Source: Ferruginibacter sp. (GTDB lineage Bacteria; Bacteroidota; Bacteroidia; Chitinophagales; Chitinophagaceae). Taken from it: a DNA stretch of 64,000 bases. Shown here piece after piece: positions 8,543 through 18,315 of this stretch (positions within the stretch are counted from its first letter, which is position 1; every line of letters starts with the position of its first letter). The stretch is taken from positions 1 through 64,000 of the forward strand of contig JAHBTN010000017.1 of assembly GCA_019638575.1 (NCBI GenBank). The letters run 5' to 3'. The notes under the pieces are model-generated. The model searched no databases and was not told the DNA's origin. It saw nothing but the letters and a program-made list of their open reading frames with translations. A program made the position numbers and the translations under genes.

Positions 8543-10924
8543 ATGTCAAAAAGAATTATAAAAAAAGTAGCCGTATTAGGCAGTGGTGTAATGGGCAGCC
8601 GTATTGCTTGTCATTTTGCAGGCGTTGGTTTGCAGGTATTACTATTGGATATTTTACCAAAAGATTTGCCCGAAGATGCAAAGCCACCGCTTCGCAATAA
8701 AATTGTAAACGATGCATTGGCAGCAGCAGTTAAAGCAAACCCATCGCCGGTTTATACTAAAGATGTATTAAAACGTATCACTACCGGTAACTTCACCGAT
8801 AACATGAAAGACATAGCCGATTGCGACTGGGTGATAGAAGTAGTGGTAGAAAGGCTCGATATTAAACAACTTGTGTTTGCCGATGTTGAAAAATACCGCA
8901 AACCCGGCACATTAATCACATCCAACACATCGGGCATTCCCATTCACATGATGACTGAAGGCAGGAGCGATGATTTTAAAAAACATTTTTGCGGCACGCA
9001 CTTTTTTAATCCGCCAAGATATTTACGTTTACTCGAAATCATTCCCACACCGCATACCGATACCGAAGTGGTAGAATTTTTAATGCACTACGGCGATGTA
9101 ACATTGGGTAAAACAACCGTATTGTGCAAGGATACACCTGCCTTTATTGCAAACCGTGTGGGTGTGTTTGGCATGATGGCCATTATGAATGTAATGGAAA
9201 AACTTGGTTTGAATGTGGAAGAAATTGATGCATTAACTGGCCCGGTTATTGGACGGCCAAAATCTGCCACCTTCCGTACGGCCGATGTAGTAGGTATTGA
9301 TACATTGGTAAAAGTTGCCAAAGGCGTAGCCGATAATTGTCCTGCTGATGAAGCCAAAGATCAATTTACCATTCCAGCATGGTTAAATAAAATGGTAGAG
9401 AATAATTGGCTGGGCGATAAAACAGGGCAGGGATTTTTCAAAAAAACAAAATCGGCCACTGGCGAAAAAGAAATACTTACACTTAATTTACAAACCCTTG
9501 AATACGGGCCAAGACAAAAACCAAAATTTGCCACTCTTGAAACAGCCAAACCAATAGAAGATTTAAAAGCAAGGTTAAAAGCATTGTGTGCAGGTACTGA
9601 TAAAGCGGGAGAATTTTTCCGTCTATTTCATTACAACTTGTTTGCTTATATCTCTCATCGCATTCCGGAGATAAGCGATGAACTGTACCGTGTTGATGAT
9701 GGTATGATGGCAGGCTTTGGATGGGAGATAGGTGCCTTTGAAAGTTGGGATGCATTGGGTGTGGCAAAAACCTGCGAAGCCATGAAAACCGCCGGATACA
9801 AAGTAGCCGCATGGGTTGATGAAATGCTTGCAAGCGGTGCTGCATCTTTTTATAAAGTGGAGAACGGCAAAAAAATGTATTACGATGTGCCATCAAAATC
9901 TTATAAAACATTGCCCGGCGCCGGTGCATTTATAGTAATGAAGAATTTTGAAAACGAAACCATCTGGAAAAATGCAGCATGCCGTACTTATCACTTGGGC
10001 GATGATGTATTAGGTTTAGAATGGTACACAAAAATGGGTAGCATTGGCGGCGAAGTATTGGAAGGAATTCAAAAATCAATAACACTTGCAGAAGAAAAAT
10101 ATAAAGGATTAGTGATTGCCAATGATGGCGCTAATTTTAGTGCAGGCGCCAATGTGGCCATGATTTTTATGATGGCTATTGAACAGGATTACGATGAGAT
10201 AGATATGGCCATCAGGCAATTTCAAAATACGATGATGAGGGTGCGGTACTCAGGCATCCCGGTAGTGGTTGCACCGCATGGACTTGCATTAGGTGGCGGT
10301 TGCGAAATTTGTTTGCATGCCGATAAAGTAATTGCTGCTGCTGAAACATACACAGGTTTGGTAGAGGTAGGCATTGGCGTTATTCCCGGCGGCGGCGGCA
10401 CCAAAGAATTTGTTTTACGGGCATCGGATGAAGTGCATAGCGGCGAGCCAGGCACCATTCCATTGCAAAACCGATTCTTAACAATTGCTACAGCAAAAGT
10501 TGGTACATCAGCAAAAGAAGCATTTGATTTGGGTATATACAGAAACGGCATTGATGAAATTTGTATGAACCAGGGAAGAAGAATTGCTGAAGCCAAACAG
10601 GCTGTTATCAATTTGTTTGATGATGGTTATGTTATGCCTGTGCAGCGTACCGATATTAAAGTGCTTGGCCGCTCAATGCTTGGCGCCATGCATGCAGGCA
10701 TCAATGGTATGTGGCGTGGCAACTATGCCACCGACCACGATGTAACCGTTGGCAAAAAACTGGCTTATGTAATGTGTGGCGGCGATTTAAGTGAACCTAC
10801 TTTAGTGAATGAACAATATTTGCTGAACTTAGAAAGAGAAGCATTTTTAAGCCTTACCGGCGAAAAGAAAACACTGGAAAGGATACAATCGGTTTTAAAA
10901 ACAGGTAAACCGCTGCGTAATTAA
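8543..10924 (+). CDS. fadN: 3-hydroxyacyl-CoA dehydrogenase / enoyl-CoA hydratase
   Basis: Bifunctional beta-oxidation enzyme, 793 residues. The order is HAD first, hydratase second, as in Bacillus FadN and opposite to E. coli FadB/FadJ. The NAD-binding motif LGSGVMGSRIACHFAG starts at residue ~12. HAD C-terminal domains run to ~residue 430. The crotonase domain (~490-690) contains NFSAGANVAM and GLALGGGCEICLHAD for the oxyanion hole, and EVGIGVIPGGGGTKE with the predicted catalytic Glu. No thiolase or acyl-CoA dehydrogenase lies next to it, whereas fadN usually sits beside fadA. It is followed by a strong terminator. Confidence 0.9.
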   Translation: MSKRIIKKVAVLGSGVMGSRIACHFAGVGLQVLLLDILPKDLPEDAKPPLRNKIVNDALAAAVKANPSPVYTKDVLKRITTGNFTDNMKDIADCDWVIEVVVERLDIKQLVFADVEKYRKPGTLITSNTSGIPIHMMTEGRSDDFKKHFCGTHFFNPPRYLRLLEIIPTPHTDTEVVEFLMHYGDVTLGKTTVLCKDTPAFIANRVGVFGMMAIMNVMEKLGLNVEEIDALTGPVIGRPKSATFRTADVVGIDTLVKVAKGVADNCPADEAKDQFTIPAWLNKMVENNWLGDKTGQGFFKKTKSATGEKEILTLNLQTLEYGPRQKPKFATLETAKPIEDLKARLKALCAGTDKAGEFFRLFHYNLFAYISHRIPEISDELYRVDDGMMAGFGWEIGAFESWDALGVAKTCEAMKTAGYKVAAWVDEMLASGAASFYKVENGKKMYYDVPSKSYKTLPGAGAFIVMKNFENETIWKNAACRTYHLGDDVLGLEWYTKMGSIGGEVLEGIQKSITLAEEKYKGLVIANDGANFSAGANVAMIFMMAIEQDYDEIDMAIRQFQNTMMRVRYSGIPVVVAPHGLALGGGCEICLHADKVIAAAETYTGLVEVGIGVIPGGGGTKEFVLRASDEVHSGEPGTIPLQNRFLTIATAKVGTSAKEAFDLGIYRNGIDEICMNQGRRIAEAKQAVINLFDDGYVMPVQRTDIKVLGRSMLGAMHAGINGMWRGNYATDHDVTVGKKLAYVMCGGDLSEPTLVNEQYLLNLEREAFLSLTGEKKTLERIQSVLKTGKPLRN

Positions 10925-10952
10925 AACATAAGATTTATTGCAAAACAATAAT

Positions 10953-10980
10953 ACGCCGGTTTTATTACCGGCGTTTTGTT
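10953..10980 (+). terminator. Terminator after the FadN-type gene
   Basis: ACGCCGGT (10953-10960) and ACCGGCGT (10967-10974) form an 8-bp perfect stem with a 6-nt loop, followed by TTTGTT. Confidence 0.75.
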
Positions 10981-10992
10981 ACTCATTATTTC

Positions 10993-11000
10993 TACATTTG
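10993..11000 (+). promoter_or_regulatory. Possible -7 box of the S9 peptidase gene
   Basis: TACATTTG matches TAnnTTTG 18 nt before the start codon. The nearest TTTG (10975-10978) is only 14 nt upstream, closer than the usual 17-23, so the match is incomplete. Confidence 0.3.
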
Positions 11001-11018
11001 TTATCTAAATAAAAAAAG

Positions 11019-13178
11019 ATGAAAAAGATTATCTTCTTCTTTGCTGTACTTATAAATCTATCTGCATTTGCACAAAGCAAATTGCTTACTATGGATGATG
11101 CCCTGGTAAAAAACAGAACAACCCTGGCACCTGAGAACCTGAAGCAATTACAGTTTGTTTATAATACCGGTGATTATGTGTACCTGAAAAAAATAAATAA
11201 TGAAGATGTATGGATGAGAGGAGGACTTAAATCTGTTGGTGAATCTCCATTTTTAACACTTGGGCAGCTGAATGAAAAGTTAACTAGTGCCGGTTACACT
11301 GCATTGAAAACGATGCCTGCTATACAGTTTAATAAAAGTGATGAATGGATATTAAATATTGATGGAAACAAGGTGGCAATGAACCCGGCAAACGGAAAAG
11401 TGAATGTGGTAATACCCCAATATTACACCGGCAAAGAAAATGCAGAGGAGAGCAGTGCAGGGTATATTGCTTACCTGGATAATTATAATTTATTTGTGGC
11501 CAAAGGAATGGATGAAAGAAACCAGGTAACCAATGATGGCAGCAAAGATATTGTTTATGCCTCATCAGTTCACCGGGATGAATTTGGTATTAATAAAGGA
11601 ACATTCTGGAGCAATAACGGAAAGTTGCTGGCATTTTACAGGATGGATCAAAGTATGGTTACCGACTATCCCATCATTAACTGGACTACCCGGCCAGCAA
11701 AAAATGAGAATATCAAATATCCTATGGCAGGAGATAAAAGCCACCATGTAACTGTAGGTGTTTACAACACTATAACAAAAAGACTTCTGTACCTGAAAAC
11801 CGGCGAACCATTAGAGCAATATCTTACCAATATAGCCTGGAGTCCCGATGATAAATATGTTTACATTGCTGTGCTGAATAGGGGACAAGATCACATGATG
11901 TTGAATCAATACGATGCAGTAACAGGTGATTTTATTAAAACTTTGTTTGAAGAAAAAGATGATAAGTATACTGAGCCGCTGGTACCTATGTTATTTGTAA
12001 ATAATAATCCCGGCCAGTTTATCTGGCAAAGTAACCATGATGGCTGGAATCACTTGTACCTGTATGATATAAATGGAAATTTAATTAAGCAATTAACAAA
12101 AGGAAAATGGGAAGTAACTGATGTAAAGGGCTTTGATGGAACCGGATTGAACCTTTATTACATTTCAACTGAAGAATCTCCCATAACAAGAAATTTATAT
12201 AAGCTGAACTTAAAGACAGGGGCCATTGCAAAAATTACAAAAAGCACAGGTGTGCATACTGTACAATTAAATACAGATGGGAGTACTGTGATTGACAGTT
12301 ATAGTAGTACAGATATTCCAAGAAAAATACTGCTTTACCAGGCCAAGTCGATGGATAAAAAAGAAAAATTACTGTTGCAGGCTTCAAATTCGCTTGCTGA
12401 TTATGCTTTGGGTAGTATGAGCATATTTACCATAAAAAATAATACAGGTATCGATTTGTATTGCAGGATGTTTAAACCAACAGGTTTCGACAGTACAAAA
12501 AAATATCCCGTTATTGTATACTGGTATGGCGGCCCGCATGCACAAATGATATTAAATTCATGGAACGGTGGGGCTGGTGATTACTGGTTTCAGTACATGG
12601 CAGAGCGTGGTTATTTAGTATTTAGTCTTGACCCCCGGGGCAGCGATAACCGTGGAAAAGCATTTGAACAGGCAATCTTTCGGCATGCAGGTGAACCACA
12701 GATGGAAGACATGATGAACGGGGTTAATTATTTAACCTCTCTGCCTTTTGTTGATAAAGACCGGATGGGTTTGTTTGGCTGGAGTTATGGTGGGTTCATG
12801 ACAACAGATTTTGTTCTTAATCATCCCGGAGTTTTTAAAACAGCAGTTGCTGGTGGCCCGGTTATGAACTGGCAGTATTACGAGATTATGTATGGTGAAA
12901 GGTATATGGATTCTCCGCAAGAAAACCCTGAAGGCTATGAAGCAACAAACCTTATAAAGCAGGCTTATAAATTAAAAGACAAACTATTGCTCATACATGG
13001 ACTGCAGGACCCGGTGGTGGTACAGGAAAACTCTGTGAATTTTGTAAAAGCCTGTGTTGATGCAGGTGTGCAGGTTGATTATATGATATATCCCGGCCAT
13101 GAACATAATGTGCTTGGAAAGGACAGGGCACATTTGTACCAAAAGGTAACTGATTATTTTATGCAAAATTTAAAGTGA
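11019..13178 (+). CDS. Dipeptidyl-peptidase IV-type S9 peptidase
   Basis: Exported serine peptidase, 719 residues. A signal peptide ends near SAFAQ (residue 19). An N-terminal DPP-IV-type beta-propeller spans ~20-470. The C-terminal alpha/beta-hydrolase carries Ser589 in GWSYGG, Asp664 in LQDPVV and His694 in PGHEHNV. The family removes X-Pro or X-Ala dipeptides from peptide N-termini in the periplasm. The stop codon is followed after one base by the start of a small metalloprotease-like gene, so the two are probably cotranscribed. Confidence 0.92.
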   Translation: MKKIIFFFAVLINLSAFAQSKLLTMDDALVKNRTTLAPENLKQLQFVYNTGDYVYLKKINNEDVWMRGGLKSVGESPFLTLGQLNEKLTSAGYTALKTMPAIQFNKSDEWILNIDGNKVAMNPANGKVNVVIPQYYTGKENAEESSAGYIAYLDNYNLFVAKGMDERNQVTNDGSKDIVYASSVHRDEFGINKGTFWSNNGKLLAFYRMDQSMVTDYPIINWTTRPAKNENIKYPMAGDKSHHVTVGVYNTITKRLLYLKTGEPLEQYLTNIAWSPDDKYVYIAVLNRGQDHMMLNQYDAVTGDFIKTLFEEKDDKYTEPLVPMLFVNNNPGQFIWQSNHDGWNHLYLYDINGNLIKQLTKGKWEVTDVKGFDGTGLNLYYISTEESPITRNLYKLNLKTGAIAKITKSTGVHTVQLNTDGSTVIDSYSSTDIPRKILLYQAKSMDKKEKLLLQASNSLADYALGSMSIFTIKNNTGIDLYCRMFKPTGFDSTKKYPVIVYWYGGPHAQMILNSWNGGAGDYWFQYMAERGYLVFSLDPRGSDNRGKAFEQAIFRHAGEPQMEDMMNGVNYLTSLPFVDKDRMGLFGWSYGGFMTTDFVLNHPGVFKTAVAGGPVMNWQYYEIMYGERYMDSPQENPEGYEATNLIKQAYKLKDKLLLIHGLQDPVVVQENSVNFVKACVDAGVQVDYMIYPGHEHNVLGKDRAHLYQKVTDYFMQNLK

Positions 13179-13179
13179 G

Positions 13180-13851
13180 ATGTGTGAAGTTGAATTACAT
13201 TCAAATGATAGTCAATTAATCCTGCACGCCAGTATCATTATTTATGGAGAAGCTGCAAATGATGCATTGGCTTTTCAAATAGCAAGAGATATTGAAGTTC
13301 ATTGGAATGAAGCTGATGGAAAAGTAATGATCAGGCAAAATTGGTTTACAAAGAAATTGTACAGTGTAAAATTTAATATCGAAGGATACTTTGATCCAAA
13401 TCTTACTCCACAAGTAGTTTTCGAAAATACAAACCCACGCAATAATTATTTCCGTATTGAAGAATATGCTAATGGCAATATTTCTTATGTAGATGGCATT
13501 AATTCAAACACTGGTTATTTTAAATTACAAAACCTGTTAGATAATTCATCTACGGCTGCACATGAATTTGGCCATACTATCGGGCTCGATCATCCGCAAA
13601 ATCTTGATATACGTGGGCAGGGAACACCGGGAATTATGTATCCCCGTGGTACTATTGTAGATCCGCAGTTTCAATATTATCCCGATGTGGCGCCTGGAGA
13701 AAAAGGTGGTACACTAAACCCGTTTACACGTAAAGTATTACAAAAGGATATTGATGACCTGAAATTAAACAACCTTAATTTTGATGATAAAGGATTTGCC
13801 GTACTCGGTGGTTTTTCATCTGTGTGGCACGAAAAGCATATCCCACAGTAA
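13180..13851 (+). CDS. Metzincin-like zinc metalloprotease
   Basis: The 223-residue product has the full metzincin zinc motif HEFGHTIGLDH (His128, Glu129, His132, His138), followed by GIMYPRG, which resembles the matrixin Met-turn MYP. No signal peptide is visible. The N-terminus (MCEVELHSNDSQ) is polar, so export would need another route, or the true gene is a fragment of a longer exported precursor. The ATG begins one base after the peptidase stop codon. The substrate is unknown. Confidence 0.7.
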   Translation: MCEVELHSNDSQLILHASIIIYGEAANDALAFQIARDIEVHWNEADGKVMIRQNWFTKKLYSVKFNIEGYFDPNLTPQVVFENTNPRNNYFRIEEYANGNISYVDGINSNTGYFKLQNLLDNSSTAAHEFGHTIGLDHPQNLDIRGQGTPGIMYPRGTIVDPQFQYYPDVAPGEKGGTLNPFTRKVLQKDIDDLKLNNLNFDDKGFAVLGGFSSVWHEKHIPQ

Positions 13852-13896
13852 TAATAATCATTTTCAATTATCTTCGGTATTCATTAAAATGTAGCT

Positions 13897-14820
13897 ATGG
13901 AAATACTCAGTATTAAAAACCTTACAAAAAATTATGGAAGGATAAGGGCATTAAATGATGTAAGTTTTTCTGTACCGGCAAAAACGGTATTTGGCATACT
14001 GGGGCCTAATGGAAGTGGTAAAACAACTTTGTTAGGCATTATTATGGATATTACAAAAGCTACTGCCGGAACTTACACCTGGGAAGGAGAGCAAATAGCA
14101 GCAAATGATTTACGAAAAAAAATAGGTACCCTGCTTGAAACACCTAATTTTTACCATTACCTGAGTGCAGAAAGAAATTTAAAAATAGCTGCTGCCATTA
14201 AGGGCAGGGGCGAAGGAGATATTGAAAAGGTTTTAAAAATTGTAAACCTTTACCAGCGCAAAAATTCTAAATTCCAGACTTTTTCATTAGGGATGAAACA
14301 GCGCCTGGCAATAGCTGCTGCTTTATTGGGCGATCCTGAAATTTTAGTTTTTGATGAACCCACCAATGGGCTCGATCCTGCAGGTATTGCCGAAATAAGA
14401 GAACTTATAAAAGTATTGCACAGGCAGGGCAAAACCATCATCATGGCAAGTCATATACTGGATGAAGTGGAAAAGGTTTGCACGCATGTAGCCATTATTC
14501 AAAAAGGTGTATTAAAAACGGTAAGTTCTGTTTCAGAACTGATGAGTACGGGTGCAAAAGATACAGGCATTAGTGTAGCCATTGAAATAAGTGCTGCAGA
14601 TAATACAGCCGTGCAAAATATCCTAAAGGAATTAAACGGGGTGCAATCGGTAACAGAAGTTGATAATGAACTGCATTTGATTTGTTCCGAAAACATTACC
14701 GGCGAAATGCTTAACCGTTTTTGTTTTGATAATGGAGTTGTGCTTAATAAGCTAATGGTAAAAAGAAAATCGCTGGAAACAAGGTTTCTTGAAATTACCG
14801 GCAAGCAAAGCGATAAATAA
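13897..14820 (+). CDS. ABC transporter ATP-binding protein
   Basis: ATPase subunit of an ABC-2 type exporter, 307 residues. Walker A is GPNGSGKT (residue ~38), the signature is FSLGMKQRL (~133), Walker B is ILVFDEPTNGLD (~151), and the switch His is in ASHILDEVEKV. About 80 C-terminal residues form the accessory domain common in drug- or bacteriocin-resistance ATPases (BcrA/NatA-like). The permease gene follows after 25 nt. Confidence 0.93.
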   Translation: MEILSIKNLTKNYGRIRALNDVSFSVPAKTVFGILGPNGSGKTTLLGIIMDITKATAGTYTWEGEQIAANDLRKKIGTLLETPNFYHYLSAERNLKIAAAIKGRGEGDIEKVLKIVNLYQRKNSKFQTFSLGMKQRLAIAAALLGDPEILVFDEPTNGLDPAGIAEIRELIKVLHRQGKTIIMASHILDEVEKVCTHVAIIQKGVLKTVSSVSELMSTGAKDTGISVAIEISAADNTAVQNILKELNGVQSVTEVDNELHLICSENITGEMLNRFCFDNGVVLNKLMVKRKSLETRFLEITGKQSDK

Positions 14821-14845
14821 AATACTGTACAGTTAAATTTTTGTA

Positions 14846-15667
14846 ATGAACAATCTTTTAAAGATAGAATGGCTTAAACTAAAAAATTATACTGCCTTTA
14901 TAGTAATGACAATATTTTTTTTAGTGGGAGTTTTTGCACTTAATTATATAGTGTATACAGTAAATAAAAATATAGTACGTAATGTACCCGGTGCCGGCCT
15001 TGTTTCATTTTCGCCATATAATTTTCCAAACACCTGGCAATCTACCAGCTATGCAACTGGCTTTATTTTGGTATTGCCAGCATTGCTTTTACTGATGCTG
15101 TTTACCAACGAATACAGTTTTAAAACACACCGGCAAAATATTATTGATGGATTAAGCAGGCAACAGTTTATTTCAATAAAATTTGTTATGGCCTTTATTT
15201 TTGCCCTGGTTTCAACTTTACTTGTTTTTATTTCGGCATTGCTTTTTGGACTGGCTTCGGGTACTTCATTTTCGTTCCAGGGTATTGAATATGTTGGTTA
15301 TTTCTTCCTGAAAGCACTATCCTATAATTTAATTGCTATTTTATTTTCGGTATTAGTTAAGCGAACAGGATTTGCAATAGGTATTTTTTTCATTTACCTG
15401 GGTGCAGAAAATATCATGTCGCAGTTGTTGAATGTATTGAGTATAAAATTGAAAAACGAAAACAAAATAGATATTGGTAATATTGGTGATTATTTACCGA
15501 TGAATGCAGCCGATTCGTTACTGGCTTTTCCTGATAACCCAATAAAATCAATGAGCAAAACAATAATGCCCACCGATTATACGTGGGTGGTATTTATCCT
15601 GGCAGTGGTATATCTTGTTGTGTTTTATTTATGGTCTCGGCATAAATTTATTAATGCCGACCTGTAG
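14846..15667 (+). CDS. ABC-2 type transporter permease
   Basis: The 273-residue membrane protein has six predicted helices (around 18-38, 70-90, 113-140, 150-172, 175-195 and 245-265) and a periplasmic loop after the first. It is the partner of the ATPase 25 nt upstream. It resembles ABC-2 permeases of the NatB/lantibiotic-immunity kind; the substrate cannot be told. Its last 17 nt overlap the convergent epimerase gene. Confidence 0.85.
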   Translation: MNNLLKIEWLKLKNYTAFIVMTIFFLVGVFALNYIVYTVNKNIVRNVPGAGLVSFSPYNFPNTWQSTSYATGFILVLPALLLLMLFTNEYSFKTHRQNIIDGLSRQQFISIKFVMAFIFALVSTLLVFISALLFGLASGTSFSFQGIEYVGYFFLKALSYNLIAILFSVLVKRTGFAIGIFFIYLGAENIMSQLLNVLSIKLKNENKIDIGNIGDYLPMNAADSLLAFPDNPIKSMSKTIMPTDYTWVVFILAVVYLVVFYLWSRHKFINADL

Positions 15668-16589
15668 CTGTTATTAAGTTTTCTACTGCAGGTTCAATAA
15701 ATTCATATTGAAACTTAAATCCTGCATTCAATATTTTTTTACAACTTACGGTAGCACTTTTCAGTACTTCAATGCTTCGTTGCCCCATCATCAGCTTTAA
15801 AATAATTGAGGGTACATGTATGGGTATATAAAAATGCCCTTTCATTTGTTTTGCCAGGCAAAGCATAAGTTTTTTATTGCTCACGGGGTTGGGTGCAACT
15901 GCATTATAAACCCCGCTTAAAGCTGTGTTTTCAATAGCTGTAATAAACATGCTGCACAGGTCATCAATATGTATCCAGCTTACCATTTGCCTGCCATTAC
16001 CTAAAATTGTAGCAGCGCCAAACCGTATTGGTTTCTTAAATTCTGCAAATGCACCCCCTGTATTACTTAATACAATTCCTGTTCTTAATATCACTAATCG
16101 TTTTCCTAAATCGGTTACTGGTGCAATACTTTCTTCCCACAGCTTGCAGGTATGGCCTAAAAAACATTCATCTGCTTTATCATTTTCTATAAATGGGATG
16201 GTTTTGTTTTTATCATCGCCATAAAAACCAATGGCGCTGCCGCTTATCACCGCTTTTATTTTATTTATATTGTTCTTTAAGCATTCAGCAACAAGACGGC
16301 TGCTATGGGTGCGGCTTTCTTCAATCTCTTTCTTATAAGCATCGGTCCATTTTTTTTCAACAACACCTGCACCGGCTAAATGTATAATAATATCAGATTT
16401 TTGTACGGCATCCAAATCAATTACCTGTTTTTTTACATCCCATGCAGCATAGCTAAGTTTATCAAAACTCTTTTTACCTGTTATATTCCTTGTAAGAATA
16501 ATAACTGCATACCCCTTTTTTAATAAGGCTTCGCTTAAAGCTTTTCCAACAACACCTGTGCCGCCTGTTATTAAAACCGTTTGACTCAT
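15651..16589 (-). CDS. TIGR01777-type NAD(P)-dependent epimerase
   Basis: Short-chain dehydrogenase/epimerase-fold protein of 312 residues. The Rossmann motif GGTGVVGKAL lies at residues 8-17, HLAGAGV follows near 70, and the SGSAIGFYGD segment carries the Tyr of the active site. RFG..LG.G.Q..SWIHIDD and YN.VAPNPVSNK are typical of the TIGR01777 (YfcH/SulA-related) family with DUF1731 at the C-terminus. The physiological substrate is not established. Convergent with, and slightly overlapping, the ABC permease gene. Confidence 0.9.
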   Translation of the reverse strand: MSQTVLITGGTGVVGKALSEALLKKGYAVIILTRNITGKKSFDKLSYAAWDVKKQVIDLDAVQKSDIIIHLAGAGVVEKKWTDAYKKEIEESRTHSSRLVAECLKNNINKIKAVISGSAIGFYGDDKNKTIPFIENDKADECFLGHTCKLWEESIAPVTDLGKRLVILRTGIVLSNTGGAFAEFKKPIRFGAATILGNGRQMVSWIHIDDLCSMFITAIENTALSGVYNAVAPNPVSNKKLMLCLAKQMKGHFYIPIHVPSIILKLMMGQRSIEVLKSATVSCKKILNAGFKFQYEFIEPAVENLITATGRH

Positions 16590-16696
16590 GTAAAAAGTTA
16601 AAAATGGTTATGTAAAAACAAATTTAATCACATCTTGTTCAATGTTAGTAAAGCCATTGCTATTTAAGTTGTAATTTTAAACCAAAGTTTTTAAAC

Positions 16697-18220
16697 ATGA
16701 ACAGGGTAATCTGTATTTTTCTTCTTGCTATTTTCTTATCAGCCACTTCTATTGCCCAAGCCATTCAATATTCAAACTATGAACGTGAGGATACCCGTGA
16801 TATAAATTTCGAGATTATTGGCAAGATGAATAACAAGATTCTGGTGTATAAAAATATCAGGTGGAAACACAAGATAAATATTTATGATAACAACATGAAT
16901 ACAATAGAAACCGTGAAGCTTGACTTTGTGCCTGAAAAAACTTTCAATATTGATTTTGTGGCGTACAGCGATCATTTTATAATGATTTATCAATACCAAA
17001 AAGGAAACATTTTACATTGCATGGCTGTAAAGATGGATGATAATGCACAAAAGCTTAGTGAGCCGGTGGAAGTAGATACTACCCGTATTCCCGTGATGTC
17101 GAACAATAAGATTTACACCACCATCAGCAGTGAAGACAAGCAAAAAATTATCATTTTTAAAATACAAACCCGCTATCAAAAATTTAACCTGGCTACCATG
17201 TTGTTTGATAACAATATGCAATTGATAAAACGAAGCCGGTATTTAGCCGAATTTAACGACCGGAAAGAAAGCTATGATAATTTCTTATTAACCAATGATG
17301 GTAATTTTATTTTTACTTATGCAAAACAGCTGGGTTATAGGGATAACAGCAACTTTCTTTCGCTGATGACGAAAGCACCCTTTTCTGAAGATTTTTCGGA
17401 AGTAAAAATAAACCTGGATGAAAAATATATTGATAAGGTTAATCTTAAAATAGATAATAGAAATAACCGCTATATCCTAAACACCTTTTATTATAAAAAA
17501 AGCCGCGGCAGTATTGATGGATTATTTACCTATATGTACGATAAAAATAATGAAAAGGCTGCTGTTAGTGCATTTTTACCTTTTAATGATTCATTAAGAG
17601 CCGAAGCAAAAACAAGTGGAATGCTTCGTTTTGCATTTGATAATTTTTTTATCAGGCAAATTATTGTAAAAGGAGATGGTGGATTTATCCTTACTGCTGA
17701 AGATTATAGTAGTGACACAAGAGGCAGGGATCCTTTTAACAGGTACGATTACCTGTATAATCCTTATTATCCATATTATCCTTATTCAATATACCCGGGT
17801 GGGTATTATTACAATCCATATACAGGCTACTACCGGCCCTCCAGTTTTTACGGCAGCCAAAGTACACGCTATTATTCTGATAATATTTTAGTTTTAAGTG
17901 TAAGCAAAGATGGTACGCCACAATGGGATAAAATACTGCATAAATCGCAGTTTGATGATGATAATGAAAATTTTCTTTCGTTTTTTACCATGACTTCCGG
18001 TAGCGAAATTCATTTCTTATACAATTCGGATAAAAGAAATCAAATTGTAACCGACCAGGGTTTAACTCCTGACGGAGTTTTAACAAGATACCCCACTTTA
18101 AAAAGCCGTGAAAAAGGGTATGAGTTTATGCCCAGCCTCAGCAAGCAGGTGGGTGCCCGGCAATTAATTATCCCTTGCTCGTACCGGGGTTTTATTTGTT
18201 TTGCCAAAGTTGATTTTTAA
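16697..18220 (+). CDS. Secreted protein with Tyr/Pro-rich insert, function unknown
   Basis: The 507-residue product has a signal peptide (cleavage near AIAQA, residue ~21). The body is rich in beta strands and may be propeller-like. Around residues 350-395 sits a low-complexity tract in which tyrosines alternate with Pro, Asn and Gly (YNPYYPYYPY... and GGYYYNPYTGYY). The tract has no counterpart in the flanking sequence. No family was recognised. The gene stands alone, divergent from the epimerase. Confidence 0.75.
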   Translation: MNRVICIFLLAIFLSATSIAQAIQYSNYEREDTRDINFEIIGKMNNKILVYKNIRWKHKINIYDNNMNTIETVKLDFVPEKTFNIDFVAYSDHFIMIYQYQKGNILHCMAVKMDDNAQKLSEPVEVDTTRIPVMSNNKIYTTISSEDKQKIIIFKIQTRYQKFNLATMLFDNNMQLIKRSRYLAEFNDRKESYDNFLLTNDGNFIFTYAKQLGYRDNSNFLSLMTKAPFSEDFSEVKINLDEKYIDKVNLKIDNRNNRYILNTFYYKKSRGSIDGLFTYMYDKNNEKAAVSAFLPFNDSLRAEAKTSGMLRFAFDNFFIRQIIVKGDGGFILTAEDYSSDTRGRDPFNRYDYLYNPYYPYYPYSIYPGGYYYNPYTGYYRPSSFYGSQSTRYYSDNILVLSVSKDGTPQWDKILHKSQFDDDNENFLSFFTMTSGSEIHFLYNSDKRNQIVTDQGLTPDGVLTRYPTLKSREKGYEFMPSLSKQVGARQLIIPCSYRGFICFAKVDF

Positions 18221-18315
18221 TGACCATTACTGTAGGGCATAAACAGTTTTCATGATGTAATAATATTTGCTCATTTTTGCTTTTCATTTATTGCTCATTG
18301 TAATTTAAATTTTAA

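Noticed and set aside
9483-9929. 148-codon antisense frame inside the FadN-type gene
   Set aside because: Shadow of the coding strand with low-complexity His/Arg/Leu composition and no family signature.
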